Shown here: positions 39,601 through 51,600 of the stretch, one piece after another
How positions within the stretch are numbered: position 1 is the stretch's first letter
Layout of the letters: every line of letters begins with the position of its first letter
Assembly (NCBI GenBank): GCA_903813345.2
Contig: CAIIXF020000009.1
Location: 24,526,740-24,590,739, forward strand
DNA from: Owenia fusiformis
Lineage: Eukaryota; Annelida; Polychaeta; Sabellida; Oweniidae
Direction: 5' to 3'
DNA: 64,000 nt
The notes under the pieces: generated by a model
What the model was told of the DNA's origin: nothing
Seen by the model: the letters and a program-made list of their open reading frames with translations, nothing else
Databases searched by the model: none
Position numbers and translations under genes: made by a program

Positions 39601-42600
39601 GTGCGTAAGATTTTCTTGCTATTTCAGCCCTGGTCGTTAACGGTGGTAATAATACTTAAAACGTCATTTCTGCGAGCAATATAGTGAAGTATTGGACCTT
39701 GGGCCTTTGGCCCTCGGTCCAATATTTCACTATATTCCCCTTAGAAATGACGTTATTGTACTATTAATCAGTTAAAGGCCCCATATAAAGTTTAAACCAC
39801 TTTGGCTTATATTTTTGTCTTATCCAATGTTATCAAAGCGTGAAAATGTGAAACTTTTTATTAATTTCAAAAATGTTTTTGAAGGACTTTTTGTTAAAAA
39901 TATCGTGAATTTATTTAAAATTAACTTTAAGAGGTCACACTGATCTTTTAAAGCGATAATTCACACCGATGCATAGCAATCATCCTCACTTGTTTTTTGC
40001 CGATAAAATCAAGAAAATTGGTTGATAGATGAGAGAGCAATGAACTCATCCATGCATGAAAGTGGTTCAGAGAAAGATGCATTTCAAAATTTTAATTCTC
40101 ATAGAAACCAATGGTAAAATAATATTAAAAACATATTCATCCTTTAACCTGGTTAGACAGTCAAAATTGTTTTATTTTTTAAGTTTAGCATATTAAGAAA
40201 AGATTTACATTGAAAAATGTTGCCACCTAAGTGATGTCACGATGTGGTCACTTAGGTTGAAAATATTTTCGATATGCTAAATCATTGAATTGGCACATTA
40301 GATATAACATTTAATTTTAACATAGTGTGTACGTTATATATTGCTGTTAAAAAGATATAGAGGTTCTTATATGAGTACCTGTGCAAGATCATCCATTCTT
40401 GATGAGCTTTGTTAATTCTTCATATTATCAAAGCGACTGTCGGATAAATTATGAATGTAGTTTCGCACAGGTGTCAACGGAACCAAACAGTGAACCCCGC
40501 TTTCCAGAACCCGAGTTTCCAGAATTCGCCTCGCATTCCTCTGACTCTTTCTCAAGATTTGGACCCTAATTTTCTTCCGCGCAAACGCGGAAATATATTG
40601 TACACCTACTTTATCATCCTGGTGTCTCGTTTATAACACCCTTGTAATTACAATGCGAAGTTACTTATGCATGATAAAAAGTGTATGTGTTGATGGGGGG
40701 GGGAGGTTTGACCCCCCACTTACCAAAAGCTGGGACATGCATACCTTTATATACTCAACCGGCCAAGTATTAACAGTACAAAAAGGAGAAAAAATCTACC
40801 AGGTCCATAATTCTACATGTTCACGTACAAGTTTAAAAAATGTGTATCTTAAATTAATGTAGAACTACGCCTTTGTATCAGAGACACACTTTCATAGGTG
40901 CGTCTTTACAATGAAACACAATAACGAGAATTGCAACTTTAGGATCTTGAAAAAAGTTGCAATATCCTTCCTGGTTAGAATCAGTTTCCATGTACAACTA
41001 AAACACTATATAAAATAACTACATGTATCTCATACTTGAGTGGGTTTGGGGTAGATATCACCCGGGAATATATATCGTATCTGAGGAGCGGGCAGGATAT
41101 ATTGTATATGTCCCGCTCCAGGCCAAATGCGGGCAGATATAATATATCCATCCCGCTCCCGGTAATTTTTCAAAAGTTTAAAAAAGTTTAAATATCAAAA
41201 GTTTTAATTTTTTAATTTTAAAATTTAATTTTTTTAAGTTTAAATGCTACAATTTCATTGTATTGAACAAAAAGAATATTACGAAATTGTTAAATATAAA
41301 TATCTTGTCATTTGAAAAAGGTGGAAAAGGTTATATCTACCCTAAACCCACTCAAGTATGAGATACACCAGTTATGCACTGTCGGTTTGGATACATGGAA
41401 TATCCCTTGGGATATACAATACATCTTCCCTCGGTCCCTTCGGTCCCTCGGAAAGATATATTGTATATCCCTCGGGATATTCCCTGTATCCAAAACCTCC
41501 CAGTGCATAACCCCTATGTATCTATACCATCAATGCAAATATATGCTTTCTTCCATTCTGATACTCATGGCATCTTTCTGTTTCGCCTGAAACACAGGGC
41601 TGAGAAGAAATGAGATGTCATGGTTTATCATGATGGCTGTCTTCGAGAATACATTATGCGGGCCCGGGAATGCGGGGTGCCACATTCATTGCAACACACC
41701 TTGCAACAATGTCTTATGAGGGTAATTTCTTATATTGAGAAGTTTATCATCTATTGAAATTAAATACTTGTACATGTAGCTACAAAAAGCGAATTTGTTT
41801 GAGCAGTCCTAGCTCGACATATTATAAAGAAAACAATATTTACAACATGGTATTCTTAGTAGACTGTTCAATTTGGAATTTCGAAGCTTAGCCAAACATC
41901 AGCTTTCTAACAAAAATCATCAAAAAAGGATTTTATCAAAGTCTTCCATGCAAATGAAGGTGCGAATTCACATTAACAAATTAAGATAAGATCCACAATA
42001 TGTTATCAAATGGTTAAATGCGCAAAATGTATAGATATGTTTTCCTTAATAATGTGTGAGGAGGCCTTTCAGCCAATTTTTGAAAACGTGTGAGAACAAG
42101 TTTGGTGTAGAGGGGAGGGGGATATCTCCCACCTCGGTCTCTCTCTAATGCCTAGGACACATATGCGCCGGGCGCCGGCCGATGAGTAGTCATCAGCCGA
42201 TTTCTAAATCAGTTTCGACAAAAATTATGTAATTCGGCAATTTTAGTTAAAAAACATGAAGGTACATTATGTAAAATTTTGAAGACAAATGGTGCATATT
42301 TAACAAAATACCAGCACCAGTCCTGTTACTTTTGGGACACCCTGTATGTCACCACTTCTGGCAATGTCTGGAGGTGGTAAAAACTAAAATGAATCTGATA
42401 TACCACAAGTGAATCATCTATTAATACATCACTCTCATTTTAATAATGACAATTCTAGATTTTGATTTATATCAAAAGTGTTCAATATTCAACAGGTGCA
42501 TTTGGATTTGTGAAATGCAACCTGTGTAAGGGTAAGTTATCTTATAAAAGGTAAATGACATTCTATATAAGTTGCCCTAGTCATTCCACAGTTCCAGGTG

Positions 42601-45600
42601 TTATTTTGTGGAGCCCATGTCTTGCCACATCACACGTGGAAATGACTTTGACAAACCTTGGACATCTTTCTTTCAGTCCATGGACTCTAAAATAACAAGA
42701 ATTTGCATTGTCGGGAGCGTAAAATTGGTTATTTTGAATGCCGCCTCTTGTATTTTTCATCTGCCCCTTGTACACAAAGTTACTGAAACCACTGAATTAT
42801 ATACAATACATACAATGGTGACCAATGAACCATAATGTCCAAAATACATAAAAATAGTATTACATTAATATTATAATACGGTGTATTGTGTAAACGACTA
42901 GTCTCAATTTGGAGAACGAAATTCATTCAATCTACTACACGTTATGCCTGCTTTGGACAATTTTGATATATTTACATATTGTAGATTTAAATGTCCTCTT
43001 TTTAATATCCATAATTTGATTTGAATGATATTTCTATATTTTTCATTAAAACAATTATTAGCGCAATACACTGATGAACTTTCTCCAAATCGAGACTTGT
43101 CTTTTATTGAATCGGTCTACTGTAGCCCAGGAGACTGTTCTCTAAACTGAGACTTGTCCTTTAAGATATTTTAAAGGAAAAATATTGATCGCCCAAAAAC
43201 TTTTTGAACACACTTCAAATGAATTTCAATTTATATGTTTTTCTACTTACAGAGGGTAAGGTGGAAGTAACAAAAGATGGCCACAAACTATGCAACATGG
43301 GACCAGCCGCATTATTCGGAGAACTGGCGATATTATACAACTGTACCAGGACAGCCAGTGTAAGAGGTGAGCTCATGGTTGGCTACACCCCCTTGGGTTA
43401 CACCCCCTCTATAAATTTAGCAATTCCAACTGTCAATATTGAAATTTAAAAAGCCTATTTGGATTTTCGAGAAAGCTAAGATATAAAAAAGACAAGATTT
43501 TGGGCTGCAAAAATTATTGAGTGGAGTGTTTATTTGTATCTTTTATTCCTCCAAAGTGATTCATTGATACCTCAAACATAGCTTTTTCCACCAACCGAAT
43601 AACTAATTGTTTTTAGAGTATTCTCAGTGAAAGTGTTCACTATTCTCGATTAAAGCATTACGTTAGGGCGTTATCTTTAAAAAGACCAATTTTCATTATT
43701 CATTGAAGCAACAACCGAATACTGCGATCCAACATAAATGTAACGACGTTCTTCTTCAACTAATTGCAAATGTTCGCTTATTTTCAGCCATTACTAGCTG
43801 TAAACTATGGGCGATAGATCGGCAATGCTTCCAAAGTATTATGATGAAGCAGGGCCTACAACGGCACACAGAACATATGAAATTCCTAAACAGGTAAGCG
43901 ATCAACCGTCCATTGAATTTGACGTAAACCACCAAAATGCGCACCTTGTTCTTGTGTCTTTCGTTTCCTAGCTTCTTGATATATTCCAAGTCCAAATATG
44001 TGTAGGAACATCGGTTTTTACTTATAGATGTCTCTGGGAATGATATTCACCAACTATATTTGTATATCGTCACTGAAAAGATGGAAACAATTTTGAAGAA
44101 CTGCCGTTTAAATAGTTTTTAGAATTACTTATCATGCTGTGATATAGATGGCACAAGGAATTGCAAACTTCTTCCATGGCATAACAATAGACCAATCCAG
44201 TAAATCATGCCATCTATTGGTTATGATGTCATTCTTACAATTTCAGTGCAGAAATAGGATTAAAATATTGCTAATTTTCAAAAACTTATTTCAATTTTGT
44301 TTACAAACATTGTTGCCTGTAAAGTATGACATCATAAATCTAGTCCATTTTTACCCTAGTTTCCTTATTTCACAAATAGGGGTCAGGATTTATTGGAAAG
44401 GTCTATTGATCAAGTCTATTGATGTAGTACATTAAGGTATATAGATTGGGTAGATACAATTAGGTATATTGATGATACATATATGTCTTCCATTTTTATA
44501 CACTTGTTCTGTGTTTAAAAAATATCATTGACCTTTTACAAGGTCGTTTGAGGTCAAGAGTCAAACGAGGAAATATTTAAGAAACAACTTCAAACTTCTT
44601 TTCGGTCAGTTTTACTTACTCTTTCCCAATTATGCATCGATGGATCATGTATTATCCATTGGCTGCTTAATCACGTTATTGCATGACATTGAAACGAGAC
44701 ACAAATCCATGTTTGAACGATCAAACAATAAACATGATAAGGGAATAACTACCAGGGAAATTATCTGGTAAATGTTTAAACGATCAGCCGCAGAATGATG
44801 GCATAACAAGAGAAGAGTGAGGTTATTCGATTAAAGAGATGTTTGTTACGTGATAATTTGGAAATCATACGATAAGCTCATCTTCGTATCAGCCATAGAG
44901 TTCTTGAACCTCTTTAGGGAACATGAAAATATATTTATCTTAAGAGACCCCTCCATGACTCCAAACCAAATTATCTAATGGCACTTAACCACAATAAGCG
45001 AAGTACTACTAAAATTAAAGATATTTAGTCAATTATTCAATATCAAGACAGGTAAAAGAGTGTTGGAATGAGAATCTTATTGAGAATGAAGTTCAATGAA
45101 CTCATAATTCTTAATTGTACTTATGTTGGTTACTCCAAGCTCATCCATATATACATCGCTATCTTTCTCTAGTTTTAGACCGAATGGAAAGTGTTTTGTT
45201 TCAGTCTGTTTGTTTACGCGTCAACCTGCCAAATTTAGATTATAGAAAGTTCTGTTTTGATATTTGATTGGTCTAACTTGTGGATTTGAATCATTCAAGT
45301 TTATCTCTTCAACGAAATGTTTTATTTTTTACGATTTGTTTACACGTTCGATCTGTCTAATATATTAGACGATTTCGAATGGTGCTTGGTAACTGGAAAC
45401 CAACTGAACAATTGGTGCTTGTGGGTAAAATTGCAATACCTTGAACTGACCCGTTCATTCTCAAGACCTGCTTCAAGTCAATCAACATTAATCTTAAGAT
45501 AACACGTCTTACCTTACTTTTTTACTAGAACCATAGTGTACCTTTAATACTTTTTTCTCAAGGCCTTTTACAGGATATTTTCATTGATAGATTAAAGGTC

Positions 45601-48600
45601 AAGCAACTCTACAAATCGGGAACACCAAATTGATTCTTTCCTCTCTCGGAACAATCGAAAGACCTTATAACAAACAATCTTGAAATATATGTCAGCATTT
45701 CTCTTAAACATCTAACTCCATAAATTTCCTTCATTATAGGGGTTCATGAAATCCACAGGTAAAGTTGCATACACAGGTAAATTTATCTTTCAAGTCTCAA
45801 TGGACACATCAATGAGATGGATTTTCCATTAAGTCTGATAAGCAACATATTTGCTTCCAGTAAATACGTCTTAGTTTATACACGTGTAGACATTCGTTTA
45901 CCCTTGATACCTCAACTGGTGACATATGGATTACTGGCCTGATGAGAAAAACAAATCCAAGGAGGGTATTTCCGATCGCTTCTCTTATTCTTGTACTAGC
46001 AAATAACAACTGAAGATAGTATCGTTCTATCCGAGAAGTCTGCTTCGGAATCAGTTTTGTCTGGTTGTCGATTGTTTTGAAGTGTTTATCTGTTTAGTTA
46101 ATTAGTGTTTTTTCCTTCGCCAATGTTTCCTCTGATTATATTTTATCAACAACTACTTTGTCTTGTTTGCCTTGACGAAGTGTTTTGGATTCATGATTGC
46201 CTATTTCTTTTGATATTGATACAAATACAAAACAAATTACAACATAATAACAATAGACAAGCGGCTTGGGAAAATGCGCTGTTTTGATGTTCGAAGTCTA
46301 TGCCATCATTTGGTGTTTAAATATGCTGCGATAGTTTTATGCTTGATATATCTAGTGACAGTTTAGTCTTTAACAGTCGCAGGTTCCAATTCTGTGGTCG
46401 ACTAGAACGACTGTTTTAATAAATGCTTACACAAACTTTTCTGAACTATTCTTAATTTAAAGGGTTCCGATTAGCATCCCGTATAAAAACAATATGGCGG
46501 CTCCAGGCGAATCAACTGGATCAGTCCATTTATAAGAAATAAGGGGAGTTCTGTAAAATCCAGTTTATTGAAATTGTCTTTGAGATAAAGTAATCCGTTT
46601 ATAATGATTTTGAAAACGTTATCCAAAGAGTGATTGCGTTCAAAGAATACATGTACAACAGCCAATATAAATCCTTGTATTAGAAACCGGTTTGTCTTGC
46701 TTTGTTTCATTTGTAGGATATTTCATATGCCAAGCTGTGTGCTATTACGTTATGGGGAAATTTAGATGCCAATTTTTCCTTATTATACACAAATAGAAGA
46801 TCCTGAAACTTCACCCATAAATGTGGAATTGATTTGTCAAAATAAAAATCACCCTTTTATAAATGTGTGACGATCTATAATAGACTTATGCTATATAACA
46901 GTTAGAGGTGTTGACACAACGACCTCGAACCTGTGAACCCTTGAGTATTATTCCGGGATCGGGCCTTTTATACTAAACGGTGAGCAACACCAGAAACGAG
47001 CGTTCGATTTGCTAAACGATATGCGTCACCCTTTAAGTATCTAACATGTTCATTTGCAGTGTACCAACATTTAAAGATCTTCCAGAAGAAACACTAAACA
47101 AAATAGCTGACGTCCTAGAAGAGGTATTTGGATAGCTTTTTTATGAATATTCTATTAAGATATTGATACAGAGTATAATTATATTAAAATATAATAGCAA
47201 TACAAATTAAAATATCTAATATGATAAATAATTATACGCATTGAGCTTATTCGTCCCGTAAGGAGGACCTCATTGGTAGGTGAAAGCACAATTTTCTATT
47301 AGTTTGAAACCATAATTTACAATATTTATTCTATGTTACAGTAGTTGGTAACGACGTTTATAAGTTTTAGTTTTTAAGTGTTTGTATTGATTATGTTGAG
47401 CAATACTGGACTCCTCACCAAAGGTTTGACAACCGGAAGTCTCGTTTTCGATCACGTGTTCGGCCATTTTTATGTTTGGGGGTACTTGCAAATTCATCGA
47501 AGTAACCTTAGAATCAAACATCAACGAGCCATTGCCAATATGCTTATATGCATGCATACACAATATTATATATAATTTATTTTGTATTTTCTCATTATCT
47601 TTTGATGTTGTATTCTTCATTTGCAGACCCATTATAACTATGGCGACTATATAATAAGACAAGGGGCCAGAGGTGACACATTCTACATTGTAACAAAAGG
47701 AAGGGTGAGTTAGATTTTTGTTTAATAATCAGTATGAATATAGTAAGCCATTATATTTGTTTTAGAAAAGGACACTTCGTACATGTAATACTATAAGTTA
47801 TTGAATGATTTGAAGTGCAATACAGGATAGGATACATTCTGCTCGAGAAATTCCGTATTGGAACGAGACGAAGTCGAGTGCCAATACAGAATATCGAGAC
47901 AGAATACATCCTGTATTGCATTTCAAATTATTCTATAACGTTTTTATCGTGTGATCCTCTGTATTGCTCCTGAGAATGTCCCCTCCGTACCAATATTTTC
48001 TGTATTGCGACGGAGATGATCAATGGGGACAATCTCAGTAGCAATACAGATTGGTACAGCGCAGGAACTGACCAATCAGAATGCTTCATTTTACAGATCA
48101 TACGATAAAAACACATATTATTATATAGGATAACCAAAGAACGAAATACTATGATCTAATACAACTGTAACATACTTTATAATGACCCGAACTGAACGAT
48201 AAAAATGCAAAAAATATTTAAAAATAGAACATAGAATCTGATAAAAATGATAATTGCGTCGTTCACTGTTTTTGAATAAGTCATACAATACAATCATGAA
48301 TGGATACTGTATTATTAATGGCTTCATCAAGTATTATTACACTGTCGGTAATAATACTTTTGAATGACCCATGCCATCTGTAATTAGAATTGTTAATTTG
48401 TTTGACACCACTTGAATTTGATTGTATTGTTCCTGTTATTATTATGTCACCACAACAAACGGTGACATATTCTTATTGTCTCCAACCTTTTGTGAACGGT
48501 GTTCGCCGTTCGGAGTTTTGCGTTCGGTGGTCGGCATTCGGCGTCTGATACAAATGGCAGGTGGTGACATTTTGTATGGTGAATGCCTTGTCAGGTATTG

Positions 48601-51600
48601 TGTGTCTAAAATATGGTAAAATGATTAATTCCTTTTGATTACCGTGCACGGTGTGTGCGATAACAGAAACTTCTAATGAACTGCTGGAACAAGTTTGTTT
48701 GTAGACTTTCTAGTTCACTTCTGGTTCTAAATATAGCCAAATTAACGAAATTGATCGGCTAGGAAGTGTTAAATGGGAATCTGATGCTTGACAGGTTGAA
48801 AGATTATTGAACTCGATGGATCAGTCAAAAGTAACATGGGGGCTTATGTCATGTCCTTAGAGTTCAAGGCACCCCGGTTGTTTTGACCAGAAAATATTGC
48901 AAAAAGTCTGCGAGGTATGCATCATCATTCGGAAATAGGATTATCCAGGGATCGAGGAAGGTTATTCCACCATGTGTAAAATTAGAAATAAAAAATAACC
49001 ACAATACTCCGCAACCGAAATAATAAATCTCGTAGGAACCATAATTCAAAAGCGACAACAGTCATGTTTGTTGGTTTTGGGGTTAGTTAGATCAAATTCA
49101 GATAGCACGATTTATATATATATATATCAAACGATTCAAACTGGAGTAATTTGAGTCTAAAGTTGTTTTTGATGTTTTTTGTAATGTCTCCGTATTTTGC
49201 TGATGTTGAAGGTGCATTGAGTACAATTTTCCATCCTTGGAGCGCAGTGGGGTGTAAATGCAATATATATTTTTTCTCATTCGGGAGAATAGGAAGTTAT
49301 TTTTTAACTTGGAGCACTGTGTTTCTCGACACCTGGCATGGTAGACAGCTTCTTATACTGGCCACCAGCAACGGTTCATCTAATCGCCTGCAGGGACTTT
49401 CACTATATTAGTTGGTAAAGATTACTGTTTATGTCTGTATCTGAGACAGGCCAGAATCTGATCGACATTTGGTGTTAATAGACATGGTTTAGTTGCTTGC
49501 CATATCTATTTTAGACCCTATCAGGTGTTATGATCATCGACACAAGTGTATGCAGTTTCGGAATAGTGTCCTATCTTACTTTTTGTGAAACTGAGAAATC
49601 AGTCTTTGAAAGTTCAGATATCCGTTACCTCAAGAGGTTTGTCTCTTATCACGATTCAACTCTTGGTGGCACCAGGGAGCAGTGCCAGTCACGCACCAGA
49701 CCTTACCTTGTTTTAGCTTGGGAACAATAGGACAACATAAGAGGTGAAATTCCATTTTATTTGATGCTTTTGATAAATTATGTGTCTGAACAGCTAATGA
49801 TTGCATAATCGAATCCAAAAACCATCAGCCATACGCCACTTGTAGATTCGAGAGAAGAAAAACGACCAGGGCCAAAATAACAGAGCCACAAAAATTAGAA
49901 GAATGATCAGCTGTGTTGCATGAGATCATCCACATTCTAAATTTCCATGAACAAAAAAGTTAGATAAAAGCAGTTCGTTCGTAGTCCTGTACAGAGCAAT
50001 TCTATAACCTATCAATTATACATACCAGTCTTAGAATGTCTACCAATAGTGGGAGATGATAGAAAACCTGATGCAAGTCTAACTTTGAGAGAAATTTTAC
50101 AATGATAAGTTTTGTGTTGATTTTCTTGCAACAGCAATCACAACACTACAATGTATAGTGTTCCATACAAATTGCCAGATTAACGGTTTAACGCGATTCC
50201 TGTTGAAAGTACATTTATCAACTTATAAAAAGAGTGGTATTATGTTATCATAACATTTGTTTTATGAGGATGTACTTTACTTCTTTAGTCACAGACCACC
50301 CAGATTTTTACACGAATTATATTTATCAAACAAAAGCTGACTGTTAGGTTCTTTGACGTGTTTTGTATATAATTATGGTATTAGCAGATTCGCTTGTCAT
50401 GTTCAAAAATCAGAACAAGGAACAAGTGGCTGGGCTTCGCGAATAAATGTTGAGTTCTTCGCAAATGAGCCTGGTTCAAACTCCCTAGGTTTCTTCCCAA
50501 GGTTTCGTTTGTTCAACTCTGAAAGTAATTAGTAAAGGCAATCAGCGTGTTGTAAATTCTCTGCAAATGGCAAGCTGTTGGCCTACCTGTACTTAGATAA
50601 CCATCGGTGCAATGATCTGAACTTGCACTCTACTCGAAGCCAGTCCAGCCAATATACAGAGTGGGCCGAAAAGTGTCCATATTTCTTTGCTTAACCCTTT
50701 TTATAATGTATGCATTCAGATAGATTTTCGCAGAAGATACCACACCCGTTCACCCGGTTTCCGTCGGTCTGAACCCAGTGTGGACAAAGCGTGCGAACAC
50801 GAAATATGCATCAATCAATTATACAATAAGGATTGTCTCCCATAATGCAATCTATTTTCAAACAATGAATCTGATTTTGAAGTATATCGTGATTATTTTC
50901 TGACATTATAACTGACTATAAATTCATAATCAGTGATCAAAATTATTTGAAATAATATCCTGATCACCTCTTGTTTGTTTTGAATTTTTTTGTTTGGAAA
51001 TAAGACAAAAACTTCAAATTCTGATTTATTGTTGGAAAATACAGGGTGTTCAAAAACGCAACCCAAAGAAATCGCCATATCTTGGAAAATACTAATTCAA
51101 TTATATTCATTTTATCAGGAAAGAAAGAAGAGACTGTGTATGTATAGCTCCTGTAGTTGGTTAGTTGTAAAACATGATGCATTGGACACCTGTTCAAAAG
51201 ACATTTGTACTAAGAAGATACGAAAAATGCAGTCAGTTGTGACTGAAACCGCAAAAAAACAAATAACTTCCTAACCATAGTGTTTTGGCTCTTCAAATTT
51301 GGCTCAAATTATCTTCATTCGATGTATGGTAAATCCGTAGAGTGAAATCAAAATCACTCAAGGGACTTTACAGTTATGGTCGAAATGCTTTCATAAACGC
51401 AGCCAAATGCCCTGGTTCAGGACTCAAGAGTTCAGATTTAAGAAAGCACTTTGACCATGAATGTAAAGTCCCTGGAGTGATTTTTATGAAACTCCACAAA
51501 TTTACCACACATTGAATGAGGATAATTTGTGTCAAATCTGAAGTGCCAAAACACTATGGTTAAAGTTATTCTGTTTTATTGCTGTGGCAGTCACCTCTGA

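Larger units (their letters stand above)
38262..43252 (+). other. PRKG1 intron 2 (5.0 kb)
   Basis: Bounded by GTATGA and CTTACAG. It contains one half of a dispersed pair shared with intron 1 (39436-39515), a short palindrome (39680-39741), a hairpin (about 40187-40281), an inverted-repeat element (41024-41367), a neighbouring hairpin (41371-41511) and a repeat copy (41553-41670). A solo half terminus CTTATGGAGGGGA at 38944-38968 matches the end of the 9397-9618 element. The rest, 42000-43200, shows nothing recognisable except a lone transposon-like end near 42340. Confidence 0.8.

Noticed and set aside
46471-46710. 79-codon minus-strand frame in the intron 4 repeat
   Set aside because: The partner copy at 37489-37941 has frameshifts and stops in the same region, so coding is not conserved.
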